A stretch of 64,000 nucleotides of DNA from Streptomyces griseus subsp. griseus (GCF_000720255.1 NZ_JOJE01000011.1:1-64000); one strand, 5' to 3'; positions 1 to 8,316 are shown, numbered from the stretch's first letter. Numbers and translations are program-made. The notes: generated by a model from the sequence alone, not told the origin.

Positions 1-374
1 GGGGACGGGGTGGCGGGGTCGGACGGGTCGGGTGAGGTGGTGGTGGGGACGGCCGTCGGGGCCGGGCTCGCCGGGGTGGGGCTCGCGGGGGACGGCGGGG
101 CCATGGGGGCCGTCGGTGTCGTGGGTTTGTCGGGTGCCGTGAGGCGCAAGGGCAGTGCGATCAGGGCCGCGACCGCGCAGACCAGGCCGGCGCCGGCCGC
201 CGTGCGCAGCATCAGGCGCCGGAACGCGCCGCGGCGGATCGCCTCGAAGTGGCCGGGCGGCGGCCCGAGATAGGTGGACGACGGCGGTCGCAGGATGACG
301 GTGAGCGGGTCGTCGGGATCGAAGTCCGGGTCGTAGGGGTCGAAGTCCGGACCCTCGTCAGAGTGTGTGATCAA
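1..374 (-). CDS. Membrane protein downstream of ECF sigma factor (possible anti-sigma), partial
   Basis: About 124 residues are visible; the gene runs off the left edge. Translation begins best at a TTG at 374, preceded by GAGGAG, and overlaps the end of the sigma gene by 17 nt, which implies translational coupling. The N-terminus is very acidic (repeated D-P-Y-D/D-F-D pattern, residues 8-22), followed by a basic stretch and one membrane segment at about residues 52-75 (AGAGLVCAVAALIAL core), then a Pro/Thr/Ala-rich extracytoplasmic linker. A short cytoplasmic domain, one membrane span and a linker is the layout of many ECF-linked anti-sigma or sensor proteins, but no ZAS-type zinc motif is seen, so the anti-sigma role is inference from position only. 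Confidence 0.6.
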   Translation of the reverse strand, partial: MITHSDEGPDFDPYDPDFDPDDPLTVILRPPSSTYLGPPPGHFEAIRRGAFRRLMLRTAAGAGLVCAVAALIALPLRLTAPDKPTTPTAPMAPPSPASPTPASPAPTAVPTTTSPDPSDPATPS

Positions 375-849
375 GGCTTCTCCTCAGGTGGGCGCGGAGC
401 AGTTCGCGAGCCGTGTGAAGGTCGGCCTTGACGGTTCCTTCCTTGCGCCCGGTCAGCGCGGACACCTCCCGGATCGGCATGTCAGCGTAGTAGTGCAGCA
501 GGATCGGCACCCGCAGTCGCTCCGGCAGCGCCTGCACGAGCAGACGTACCGACGGATCGGCCTGCTCCGGCTGCGGCTGTACGGCGGCTTCGACGGTGAC
601 GCGGTGCACGGCCCTGCGTTCGCGCTCGAGTTTGCGCCAGTGGTCCCGGACGAGGTTGGCCGCGGTGACGTAGAGGAACCCGCGCGGCTCCGCCACGGAC
701 GTCCAGCGGGCCCAGAGCCGGGTGAACGCCTCGGAGGCGATCTCATGGGCCGTCTCGTCGTCGTCGACGAGACGGCGGCACCAGCCGGCGAGACGTGGAT
801 AGAGGGCGGCGAACAACTCGGACGCTGCCTTCTCGCGGGACCGTTTCAA
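358..849 (-). CDS. ECF-type RNA polymerase sigma factor
   Basis: 163 residues when started at the TTG at 849, which has GGAGAG five bases upstream; no ATG or GTG sits in the right place. Region 2 (about residues 8-75) carries the usual DETAHEIASEAFTRLW helix and a region 2.4-like FLYVTAANLVRDHWR helix. Region 4 (about 105-155) has the helix-turn-helix with MPIREVSALTGRKEGTVKADLHTAREL. The length is typical of compact ECF factors. It lies 41 nt after the sortase gene on the same strand and overlaps the membrane-protein gene that follows. This suggests one transcript in which surface-protein anchoring and envelope-stress transcription are linked. Target promoters are unknown. Confidence 0.88.
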   Translation of the reverse strand: MKRSREKAASELFAALYPRLAGWCRRLVDDDETAHEIASEAFTRLWARWTSVAEPRGFLYVTAANLVRDHWRKLERERRAVHRVTVEAAVQPQPEQADPSVRLLVQALPERLRVPILLHYYADMPIREVSALTGRKEGTVKADLHTARELLRAHLRRSLDHTL

Positions 850-890
850 CGCTCTCCATGGTCGTGGGGACACTCGTGCGCGGGGCGGGG

Positions 891-1520
891 TCAGGGGGTG
901 GCGGAGCTCAGGCCCGCGAAGACGATCACGTTGTCGCGGTAGCCGTCGCCGGTACGGGGGCCACCGCACGTAATGAGCCGCAACTCCGGGCGGTCCACGT
1001 CCCCGTAGACCGCCTCCGTCGGGAATTCCGCCTTGGCGACCGTCCGTACGGTCTCGACGGTGAACCGTGCCGTCGTGCCGTTCCCCAGGCGCGCCGCGAT
1101 CTTGTCGCCCCGCCGCAGCCGGGCGAGGTCGTGGAAGACACCGTCCCCGTAGGCGCCGACGGTGGCGTGGCCGAGGATCACCGAGGGGCCGACCTGGCCC
1201 GGTGTCGGTGAGTGCCCGTACCAGCCGGCCTGGTCGTGGACCGTGATCGGGGGTACCTGCACACTGCCGTTCGCGGCGAGCCCCAGCCGCATGACCGGGG
1301 TGTCGACCTCGATGGCGGGGATCCGCAGCCGCACCGGGACCGAACGCGCGAGGGCGTGGGCCGCGTTCGGGGAGGGCCGCGAAGGGGGTGGCGTGCCGTC
1401 CGGTGCGGCGCCGTCGTCGCGCGGCCCGGCTCGGTCGGGCCCGTCGGACCCGCCGCCACAGCCGGTCAGCAGGGTCGCCAGCGCCGCGGTGAGGCAGGCG
1501 CGCCTGGAGAGCGGGGTCAT
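891..1520 (-). CDS. Class F sortase, predicted lipoprotein-type N-terminus
   Basis: 209 residues. Sortases cleave a C-terminal sorting motif and attach the protein to the cell wall. The catalytic triad is visible: His118 in ILGHATVG, Cys185 in LITCGG and Arg195 in GYRDNVIVF; this Cys-Arg spacing and the short single domain fit the actinobacterial class F group. The N-terminus is a signal sequence ending in a lipobox-like LLTGC (Cys21), followed by a Gly/Pro-rich linker, so the enzyme should sit outside the membrane. Its ATG overlaps the stop of the upstream gene (ATGA), so it is coupled to its likely substrate. An earlier in-frame start further upstream would only add sequence that shadows the substrate gene. 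Confidence 0.92.
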   Translation of the reverse strand: MTPLSRRACLTAALATLLTGCGGGSDGPDRAGPRDDGAAPDGTPPPSRPSPNAAHALARSVPVRLRIPAIEVDTPVMRLGLAANGSVQVPPITVHDQAGWYGHSPTPGQVGPSVILGHATVGAYGDGVFHDLARLRRGDKIAARLGNGTTARFTVETVRTVAKAEFPTEAVYGDVDRPELRLITCGGPRTGDGYRDNVIVFAGLSSATP

Positions 1521-1963
1521 GCTCCGGTCGCCCGCCGACGCCGTACGACGAAGACGGTCGCGCCGCCGACCAGGAGGGCCGCGGCGGCGCCCCCGCCGAT
1601 CACTCCGGCCTGGCCGCCACCGTCTCCGGAGTTCGCCGCCACCACACCGGTGTCGGGGGCGCCGCTCGGGGTGACGGCGACCTGGCCGCCCTCGGACGGA
1701 GCGACGGTCGCCTCGGTGCCTTCGTCGTCCGGGGAGGGCATGGCGGTCGGTTCCCCGCCGGGGGCCTTGGTCGGCGGGACGGACGGCACGGCGCTCGGAG
1801 CGGCGCTCGGCGCATCGGCCGGCGGGAGGGTCGGCTCGGCGCTCGGGGCCGCGGACGCCGGGGCGGCGGGGGCCGCGGACGGCTCGTCCGCCAGCGCGGG
1901 GGCGGTGCTCGCCAGGACGGCGGTGCACGCGAGTGCCACGGCACTGAGGATGGTTCGGCGCAT
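1517..1963 (-). CDS. Secreted Ala/Pro-rich protein with C-terminal sorting-type tail (likely sortase substrate)
   Basis: 148 residues from the ATG at 1963, preceded by AAGGAGAG. A Sec signal peptide occupies residues 1-27 (cleavage after APALA). A Ser/Pro/Ala-rich stalk of roughly 75 residues follows, then APDTG (PDTG at residues 103-106), a Gly/Asn linker, a hydrophobic helix (GGGAAAALLVGGATVFVV) and a final RRRR tail. Tail architecture (motif, membrane helix, positive charges) is that of cell-wall-anchored proteins, but the motif is not LPXTG or LAXTG. The gene overlaps the class F sortase gene by 4 nt, the best evidence that it is that enzyme's substrate. There is no recognisable folded domain, so it may be a spacer or signalling stalk. 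Confidence 0.85.
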   Translation of the reverse strand: MRRTILSAVALACTAVLASTAPALADEPSAAPAAPASAAPSAEPTLPPADAPSAAPSAVPSVPPTKAPGGEPTAMPSPDDEGTEATVAPSEGGQVAVTPSGAPDTGVVAANSGDGGGQAGVIGGGAAAALLVGGATVFVVRRRRATGA

Positions 1964-2069
1964 CTGTCGCTCTCCTTCGTCGGTCAGCCCGGCCGATGGC
2001 CCAGGGGCTGTGTTGCGGACGAGGGGAGAGACGAGGGGGCGGTGGGGCGCGTTGTAAAGAGATGGCAAA

Positions 2070-2094
2070 GCCCCGGGAGGTCCGGGACCGGGGC
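2070..2094 (-). terminator. Hairpin terminator after the CopC-CopD gene
   Basis: Read on the minus strand, GCCCCGG (2094-2088) pairs with CCGGGGC (2076-2070) and is followed by TTTG. It lies between the end of the copper gene and the start of the sortase-substrate gene, separating two minus-strand units. Confidence 0.5.
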
Positions 2095-2134
2095 GGGTCC
2101 GGCGCTTCTCCTCCCGGAGCTCTCCTGCTCGGTG

Positions 2135-4207
2135 TCAGGGCTGGATACGGACCTGCTTGGTCTCGCTCACCTGGTCCACCTCCGAGACCCTGACCGTCAC
2201 CTTCATCTCCCAGGTGCCGGGGATGGGCAGGTTGAAGGAGTCGGCGCCCCAGTAGCCGCCCTTGTCGGTGACCCGGGTGTCGAGGGGGCCGATCCTCTGA
2301 CTGGCGAGGGTGAAGGTGACGCGCACCTCGGGGACGATGGCCGGGCTGCCGTCGGGACCGAAGACGATGGCCTCCACCGAGTTGTCACCGGCCCGGTTGG
2401 ACTCGAGGGTGACCTGGACGCGGCCCCGGGCCTTGCCGACCTCGAAGGGGACGTTGGTGACGGAGGCGGCGGTCACCGTGCCGGCGCCCGCGCTCGACGC
2501 CGTCGTCGACGCCTCGGCCGCCGCGCGGCCCGGGAGGGTGTTCGTCAGCACCGTCGTGATCATCAGGACCAGCACGGAGACGGCCACCTCGACCAGCACG
2601 GAGCGGCGCAGAGCCTTGCGATGCGCGTCTTCCGCGGGGGGCTCTTCGGGCCCGCCGGAAGCCTCGGCGATGCCGGAGCGACCAAGCGCACCGGAAGCCT
2701 CGGAGGTGCCCGAGCCACCAGGCGCACCGGAAGCCTCGGCCGTGCCCGAGCCACCAGGCGCACCGGAAGCCTCGGCCGTGCCCGAGCCACCAGGCGCACC
2801 GGAGGCGTCGGCCGTGCCCGAGCCACCAGGCGCGCCGGAAGCGTCCTCCCGCGTCTCGGCCTCCGCCGCTCCCCCCACCTTCGCCGGCACCCGTTCCTTC
2901 ACCGCCACCTCGGTCTCCTTCTCCGCCCCGGACTCGGTCCCCTTCTCCGCCCCGGACTCGGTCCCCTTCTCCGCCCCGGACTCGGTCGCCGCCTCCGCCG
3001 CCACCAACCTCCCCGTCCAGCGCCGGGACCAGCCCGCCGCCGCCAACAGCAGCGTCACCGCCGCCAGTTTCACGAGCAGGATGCGGCCGTAAGCCGTCTC
3101 CGTGAGCGTGGCCCAGGAGCCCAGGCCGCGCCAGGACTGGTAGACGCCGGTGACCGTCAGGACGATGACGGAGGTGAAGGCCAGCCTGGAGAAGCGGGCG
3201 ACGGTGAGCGCGGGCAGCGGGCCGCGGTGGAGCAGGGTGAGCAGCGCGGTGAGGCCGCCCAGCCAGGCCGCCATCGCCAGCAGGTGCAGCACGGAGGACG
3301 TCATCGCCACCGGCACCTGGATACCGGCCGACGCGTGCTCCGCCGAGGCCCAGGTCAGCGCCAGGCCGACCCCGAGGACGGCGCCCGCGCCCAGCGTCAC
3401 CCGGGTGGGCCGTTCGTGTTTCCGGGCGCGCAGCAGCAGTACCGCCGCGACCGGCAACAGCAGCAGACGGGCCACCAGGGCCTCGCCCGGACGGGTGGTC
3501 AGGGTGCGCTTCAGCGCGGACGGGTCGAAGGCCGACGCCGGGCCGGTGCCGGACTCGTACGGGGCACGCAGCAGGAGCAGTACGGCGGTGGCGGCCAGCA
3601 GCACCCACCAGCCGACCACGAGCGTCCTGCGCAGCCGGCCGGGCTCGGGCGGACGGCAGACGACGAGGAACACGGCCGTGCCGATGAACAGCGCCGCGGC
3701 ACCGTAGGCGAGATAGCGCGCGAGGTCGTAGAGGCTGCCGGTGGCCCGGTTCTCGACGGGGCCGGCGCTGACGACGACCGGGGTCGGGGACGGCTTGCCG
3801 ACGGAGTAGGTGAAGGCGCCGGAGACCGGGTGGCTGTCCGCGGACACCACCCGCCACGCCACGACGTACGTGCCCTCGGTCGCGTTCGCGGGCAGGCTGA
3901 CCTGCACGGTGTCCGACCGGCCCGAGGCGTGCCGTGGCTCGCCGCGGTCCGCCCGGCGGTTGTCAGGGTCGAGGACGCGCAGGGAGTCGTCGAGCAGGCC
4001 TATCGACTCGGTGAAGGTGAGGGTCAGGGCGCGGGGTGCCGTCTTGAGGACGGCTCCGTCGGCGGGGTCGGTGTCGCGGAGTGCGGCGTGGGCCGACGCC
4101 GGTCCCGCGCCGCCGAGGACGAGCAGGACCAGCATGGCGCCCAGCAGCACCAGCCCTTGAAGTCGCCGTGTTCCGCCTCGCCGTCCGTCATAGCGCCCTT
4201 CGCCCAC
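2135..4207 (-). CDS. CopC-CopD fusion copper-resistance/uptake membrane protein with C-terminal YtkA/FixH-like domain
   Basis: 690 residues from the GTG at 4207, which has GGAG seven bases upstream; a GTG at 4273 is possible but overlaps the neighbouring gene. A signal anchor precedes a CopC domain whose mature end begins AHAALRDTDPADGAVL, with the conserved late motif SADSHPVSGAF; CopC binds copper outside the membrane. Next comes a CopD-type block of about eight membrane helices. A charged, repeat-filled cytoplasmic insert follows, then one more helix and an exported beta-sandwich tail with GGYWGADSFNLPIPGTWEMKV character. Domain order fits the actinobacterial CopC-CopD fusions. The repeat insert is unusually long. 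Copper specificity is inferred from the family; no copper operator was recognised. Confidence 0.88.
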   Translation of the reverse strand: MGEGRYDGRRGGTRRLQGLVLLGAMLVLLVLGGAGPASAHAALRDTDPADGAVLKTAPRALTLTFTESIGLLDDSLRVLDPDNRRADRGEPRHASGRSDTVQVSLPANATEGTYVVAWRVVSADSHPVSGAFTYSVGKPSPTPVVVSAGPVENRATGSLYDLARYLAYGAAALFIGTAVFLVVCRPPEPGRLRRTLVVGWWVLLAATAVLLLLRAPYESGTGPASAFDPSALKRTLTTRPGEALVARLLLLPVAAVLLLRARKHERPTRVTLGAGAVLGVGLALTWASAEHASAGIQVPVAMTSSVLHLLAMAAWLGGLTALLTLLHRGPLPALTVARFSRLAFTSVIVLTVTGVYQSWRGLGSWATLTETAYGRILLVKLAAVTLLLAAAGWSRRWTGRLVAAEAATESGAEKGTESGAEKGTESGAEKETEVAVKERVPAKVGGAAEAETREDASGAPGGSGTADASGAPGGSGTAEASGAPGGSGTAEASGAPGGSGTSEASGALGRSGIAEASGGPEEPPAEDAHRKALRRSVLVEVAVSVLVLMITTVLTNTLPGRAAAEASTTASSAGAGTVTAASVTNVPFEVGKARGRVQVTLESNRAGDNSVEAIVFGPDGSPAIVPEVRVTFTLASQRIGPLDTRVTDKGGYWGADSFNLPIPGTWEMKVTVRVSEVDQVSETKQVRIQP
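2656..2988. repeat. Two in-frame tandem repeats inside the CopC-CopD gene
   Basis: About five copies of a 36-bp unit (2656-2845) encode EASGAPGGSGTA-like dodecapeptides, and three copies of a 24-bp unit (2918-2988) encode ESGAEKGT octapeptides. Both periods are multiples of three, so copy-number change would keep the frame. They form a low-complexity linker between the CopD helices and the last membrane segment. Confidence 0.85.
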
Positions 4208-4308
4208 GTCACTACTCCGTCTCCGGACTCGCCGCTCGGGGATACGTACGGATGAAAGCCCGCCCGCGCTCACCGGAGGGCCGAGGTGACACGTCTCATC
4301 ACTTCGGC

Positions 4309-5076
4309 CGCGCCGACACTCCTCCGTCCACCACCAGGCCCTGCCCGGTGACCCAGGACGCGAGCGGCGAGGCCAGGAACACGCAGGCGTCGCCCCACGT
4401 CCTCGGGCCGTCCGAGCCGGTCAAGCGCGACCGCCCGCCGCCACCGCGTCACGCCCTCCGGCCAGGCCTCCGCCAGTCCCTCGCGGTCGATCAGGCCGGG
4501 CGAGACGGTGTTGACGCGGATGCCGAACCGGCCGTACTCCAGGGCGGCCGCGCGGGCGTGCATCACGACCGCCGCCTTCGAGGCGGCGTAGTGGGCGTGA
4601 CCGTCGGCGGGCAGCCGGGCCTCGACGGAGGCGATGTGGGTCACCGTGCCGCCGCCGTCCTGCTCCCGCATGATCGCGGCGGCCGCCTGGGTGCAGGTGA
4701 AGACGCTGGTCAGGTTGGTGTCCCCCACCTCCCGCCACTCCGCCGCCGACATCTCGGGCAGCGGGCGGACCGGCTGGACGCCCGCGTTGTTGACGAGGGT
4801 GGTCAGCCGTCCGCCGCCCCACTCGGCGGCCTCGTGTACCAGGCGGCGGCACGCCTCCTCGTCGGTCAGGTCCGCGCGCAGGACGACGGCCCGGCCGCCC
4901 AGTTCACCGGTGCGGGAGGCCGCGTCACGCGCGGAGTCGACGGCCGTACGGCAGTGCAGCGCCACGGCGGCGCCCTCCTGCGCGAACCGCAGCGCGATGC
5001 CTCTGCCGATACTGCCGCCCGCGCCCGTCACAAGGGCGGTCAGGCCCGCCGACAAGCCCGTGCTCCCCGTGTTCAT
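4309..5076 (-). pseudogene. Short-chain dehydrogenase/reductase, frameshifted near its C-terminus
   Basis: The start ATG at 5076 overlaps the upstream cupin stop (ATGA). Rossmann motif TGAGGSIGRG, NNAG and the catalytic YAASK are all present, so this is a classical SDR using NAD(P)H. After RPEDVG the sequence loses family resemblance. Removing one C from the CCCC run at 4393-4396 restores DACVFLASPLASWVTGQG and then VVDGG and a stop at 4309, exactly the normal SDR ending. As written, the frame reads on to 4270 with a scrambled tail. Either a true inactivating indel or a homopolymer sequencing error. It is the last gene of the iron-box operon. The substrate is unknown. Confidence 0.82.
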
Positions 5077-5546
5077 GGTCGGCACAGTTCCAGAATCCGC
5101 GCGGCCTCCGCCGGATAACGCACCGTCAGCTGCGCCGCGTCCCCGTGCTCGTATCCCTCCGCGGTGAACCCGGGAGCCATCGTGCAGCCGAAGAAGGTCC
5201 ACGCGCCGCCCGCCACCACCCGGCCGCCCATCCAGGTGCCCGCGGGCACGGTGAGCTGGGGGTGCTGGCCGGCGAGGATGTCGGGGCCGAGGACGGCCGT
5301 GCGGGAGGCGCCGTCGGGGGCGAGGAGCAGCAGCTCCAGGGGGTCGCCGAGGTGGAAGTGCCAGACCTCGTCGGTGGGCAGGCGGTGCAGGGCGGAGTAG
5401 TCGTCCGCGGTCAGCAGGGCCACTATGGCGGTGCCCTCCGGGCGGCCGTCGGCCCGCGCGGGTCCGGTCCAGGTGCGGCGGAACAGGCCGCCCTCGCGTG
5501 GGATCGGCTCCAGGCCGTAGTAGGCGACGAGGTCCTCGGGAGTCAC
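5073..5546 (-). CDS. DUF985-type cupin protein
   Basis: 157 residues, GTG start at 5546 overlapping the upstream stop (GTGA). The small beta-barrel pattern of the DUF985/RmlC-like cupins is visible: PTDEVWHFHLGDPLELLLL, a GPDILAGQHPQLTVPAGTW segment and GCTMAPGF. These proteins bind a small ligand or metal in the barrel; enzymatic activity is not established for the family. It is translationally coupled to both neighbours in the operon, so it probably acts in the same iron-responsive process, perhaps as a binding or isomerase-like accessory factor. That role is inference only. Confidence 0.8.
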   Translation of the reverse strand: MTPEDLVAYYGLEPIPREGGLFRRTWTGPARADGRPEGTAIVALLTADDYSALHRLPTDEVWHFHLGDPLELLLLAPDGASRTAVLGPDILAGQHPQLTVPAGTWMGGRVVAGGAWTFFGCTMAPGFTAEGYEHGDAAQLTVRYPAEAARILELCRP

Positions 5547-6142
5547 CCGGGGAAGGCTACCTCCCGGCGCAGGAACGCCAGTTGAGCCTTCTTCTCGGGC
5601 AGGTACACGTCCGGCAGGTCGATCTCCGGCAGTGTGACGACCGGGCCCGCCTCGAAGCCCTGCCGCAGGAAGCGGGAGACGGCCTTCTCGTTGGCCACGT
5701 CCGGGTCCACCACGACCCGGCGCCGCCCCAGTCCCAGCAGGACGTACGAGGCGATGGCCGTCACCAGCGCCGCGGTCCAGCCGGAACGCGCGCCGTCGGG
5801 TCCGGCGGGGGCGAGCAGCAGGTGCACGCCGATGTCGCCGGCCTCGACCGGGTAGCAGTCGCCGACGCGGTCGGCCTCCGGCTCGTAGGTCTGGAGGAGG
5901 GCGGCCGGTTCGCCGTCCTTCACGACCAGGTACGCGTGGTGGGTGTCGAGGGTGTCCATGTGGGCGTAGATCTCGGCGACCTGGTTCCTCGTCAGGCCGT
6001 TCATGCCCCAGAAGGAGGCCCGCTCCTCGGCGGCCCAGCGGTGGATCACGTCGGCGTCGGCCCGCGGGTCGAGGGGCAGGACGCGGACGGTGCCGAATCC
6101 GTCGAGGACCCGCTCGTGGACGGGGGTGCGCTGGTCAGACAT
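5543..6142 (-). CDS. GNAT-family acetyltransferase of siderophore-biosynthesis type
   Basis: 199 residues. It resembles the IucB/RhbD/AlcB-type acyltransferase group: early HRWAAEERASFWGMNGLT, central DRVGDCYPVEAGDIGVHLLLAP, and late VVVDPDVANEKAVSRFLRQGF that forms the acetyl-CoA pocket. These enzymes transfer an acyl group from acyl-CoA to a hydroxylamine or amine during hydroxamate siderophore assembly. It overlaps the upstream acylase gene by 8 nt and is coupled to the cupin. In some Streptomyces an acylase plus acyltransferase pair (named desG/desH) accompanies desferrioxamine genes; this pair looks like it, but no desABCD genes are in view. Confidence 0.85.
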   Translation of the reverse strand: MSDQRTPVHERVLDGFGTVRVLPLDPRADADVIHRWAAEERASFWGMNGLTRNQVAEIYAHMDTLDTHHAYLVVKDGEPAALLQTYEPEADRVGDCYPVEAGDIGVHLLLAPAGPDGARSGWTAALVTAIASYVLLGLGRRRVVVDPDVANEKAVSRFLRQGFEAGPVVTLPEIDLPDVYLPEKKAQLAFLRREVAFPG

Positions 6143-8228
6143 CGGTCTCCTCGGTCTCCTTCGTCAGCCGGCCCCAGTCCGTGCATACGGGGATGAGCTC
6201 CCCCGCGAGCCACAGCGGGAGCTGGTCGTGGTGATGCGGGTCGGCGGGGTCGCCGGACGCGCCGAACGGCACCACCCAGCGGCTGTCCTCGCGCCGGGCC
6301 AGGTCCCACACATAGCGGGCGGCCGGGCCGCGCGCGGCGAGGTCGGTCAAGCCGGGCACGGCCGAGGTGCACAGCACGCAGTCGTGGTCGCCGGACAGGG
6401 CCGGCCCCTCGTACGCGAGGTCGGTGAGCGCGCGCCAGGGGGCCAGGCGGTGGGTGTCGCCCCAGCGGGCGGGCGGCCGCGCGGCGACCTCCTCGACGGC
6501 CGCGCGGACGATGGCGGGGCGGTCGACTCCGTACAAGTGCGTCACTCGCAGGAGGTGTTCGAGGGCGAAGCCGATGCGCGGGACGAGGGCGAGCCAGGGG
6601 AGGAGGACCTCCGGGTAGGCGGGCGGGGTGGCCAGCGCGGCGAACGCCGGATGGGCGGCGAGGAGACGCACGACCGTGTCCCGCACCGCGGCGTAGGCGG
6701 CCGCGTCCCGGCTGTCCGCGTCCATGCGGCGGTCCCAGCGCAGGAGGCGGTCGCGCAGGGCGGCGGCCGCGTCGGACAGGTCGTCGAGGTCGGCGAGGTG
6801 GTCGAGGAGGGGCCCGGCGGAGCCGAGGTGGGTGTCGGTGTGGATCGCGGGCATGTCGGCCGCGGACCACTGGCGGCGCTCGTCGAGGAGGGCGCGGATG
6901 CGGTCGGCGCGGTGCGGCGGGGCGAACTCGACGCCCAGCGGGCCGGCGGGGCCGCGCTGGTTGGCCATGACCGCGATGCCGTCGGTCAGACCGGCCCGGG
7001 GCATCTCGTGCCAGCCGGTCCACTCGTGGCCGGGCTCCCACGCGGGCACCAGCCGGGTGCGGTTGGCCTCGGCGCGCACCGGGACCCGGCCCGCGACCCG
7101 GTGCATCGACCCGCCCTGCGTGTCGGCCGCCTGGACGACGTTGACCGGCTCCGCCCAGGCGTCGAAGGCGCGGTCCACGTCGGCGACCCCGCGGGCCCGC
7201 AGCAGCGGGAGCAGGGCGCCGAAGCCGAGGTCGGAGGTGACGCGCGGCGGGTGGCGCAGGCTGAGGGCGAGCGGGGTGCCGTCGTCGAGTCCCTCCGGTC
7301 CACCGGCGATCACCGGCCCTCGGTCGGTCTCGATCACCTCGACCTCGACAGGCACCTCCCCGGCCACCCGGACCAGCTCCGTGTGCCGGGCGGCCCGCCG
7401 CCACACCCCGTCCGGGCCGAGGGCCTCGATGCCCGCACCGGTGCGCCGCAGCCGCTCCCGGTAGAGGTCCTGGTAGTCGGCCATGGCGTTGGTGATGGCC
7501 CAGGCGACCGTGCCAGTGTGTCCGAAGTGGGCGATGCCGGGGACGCCGGGGACGGCGAGGCCGATGACGTCGAACTCGGGACAGGCGAGGTGGATCTGCT
7601 GGTAGACACCGGGGTCCTCGATGAAGCGGTGCGGGTCGCCCGCGATGACGGCCTGCCCGGTGGCCGTACGCTCCCCGCTCACCAGCCAGCCGTTGCTGCC
7701 GGAGGTGCCCGGGCCGTCCGTGGCGAACAGCCCGACCGCCTCAGGACCGAGGTGGTGTGCCGCCTCCTCCCGCCACAGCTTGGCGGGGAATCCGGCGAAG
7801 AGGATGTGCGTGGCCAGCCAGATCCCGAGCGGGGTCCAGGGCTCCCAACGGCCGGGGGTGAGGCCGACACGTTCGAAATCCCGGTGGGTTGGCGGACCCT
7901 CGGACGTCAGGGTGGTGTGCAGGCCCTCGTTGACGCCCTCGACGTACGAGCGCACCCACGCCGCCGTCTCCGGGTCCGCCTCCTCCAGCGCGGCCCAGCA
8001 GCGGCGGGCGGTGTCGTCCAGGCGGGCGCGGCGGGCGAAGACGTCCCACGCCACGGCCTCGACGCCGAGGAAGGACGCCGAGGTGCCCTGGGCGCGGTGC
8101 CGTTCGACCTCCAGCTGCCAGGCACGGTCGCGGGCGGTGACGCGGCCCTGGGCACGGGCGAGCTCGAGGGCGCTGTCCGCGCGCAGGTGCGGGACGCCCC
8201 AGGCGTCTCTGTGGATCTCGGTGGTCAC
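6135..8228 (-). CDS. Penicillin-acylase-family N-terminal nucleophile hydrolase
   Basis: About 697 residues from the GTG at 8228 (AAGGGG upstream); an ATG at 8255 would add nine residues. The family's self-cleaving precursor layout is clear: short alpha part, then the nucleophile in GTSGSNGW (Ser near 178), followed by ERTATGQAVIAGDPHR, later EPVNVVQAADTQG and VMANQRGP, and a C-terminal HHDQLPLWL stretch. There is no obvious signal peptide, so it may act in the cytoplasm. These hydrolases cleave or form side-chain amides. Controlled by an iron box and followed by a siderophore-type acyltransferase, it probably edits acyl groups on a siderophore or precursor; this is inference. Confidence 0.88.
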   Translation of the reverse strand: MTTEIHRDAWGVPHLRADSALELARAQGRVTARDRAWQLEVERHRAQGTSASFLGVEAVAWDVFARRARLDDTARRCWAALEEADPETAAWVRSYVEGVNEGLHTTLTSEGPPTHRDFERVGLTPGRWEPWTPLGIWLATHILFAGFPAKLWREEAAHHLGPEAVGLFATDGPGTSGSNGWLVSGERTATGQAVIAGDPHRFIEDPGVYQQIHLACPEFDVIGLAVPGVPGIAHFGHTGTVAWAITNAMADYQDLYRERLRRTGAGIEALGPDGVWRRAARHTELVRVAGEVPVEVEVIETDRGPVIAGGPEGLDDGTPLALSLRHPPRVTSDLGFGALLPLLRARGVADVDRAFDAWAEPVNVVQAADTQGGSMHRVAGRVPVRAEANRTRLVPAWEPGHEWTGWHEMPRAGLTDGIAVMANQRGPAGPLGVEFAPPHRADRIRALLDERRQWSAADMPAIHTDTHLGSAGPLLDHLADLDDLSDAAAALRDRLLRWDRRMDADSRDAAAYAAVRDTVVRLLAAHPAFAALATPPAYPEVLLPWLALVPRIGFALEHLLRVTHLYGVDRPAIVRAAVEEVAARPPARWGDTHRLAPWRALTDLAYEGPALSGDHDCVLCTSAVPGLTDLAARGPAARYVWDLARREDSRWVVPFGASGDPADPHHHDQLPLWLAGELIPVCTDWGRLTKETEETDV

Positions 8229-8260
8229 CCCGTGGCCCCTTCGCGCTCCGGACACATGCT

Positions 8261-8316
8261 TCAGGACACGTGCCTCAGGACACGTGCCTCAGGACACGCG
8301 CCTCAGGACACGTGCT
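8261..8316. repeat. Four perfect-phase copies of a 14-bp repeat beside the iron box
   Basis: Units TCAGGACACGTGCC begin at 8261, 8275, 8289 (one change, CGCGCC) and 8303 (last base T), and a degenerate fifth precedes them. The array fills the leader between the acylase start and the iron box. Confidence 0.9.

Noticed and set aside
2042..4255. A 737-codon plus-strand open frame opposite the CopC-CopD gene.
   Set aside because: It is the antisense shadow of a GC-rich gene, full of Arg/Gly/His repeats and without a ribosome site or domain.
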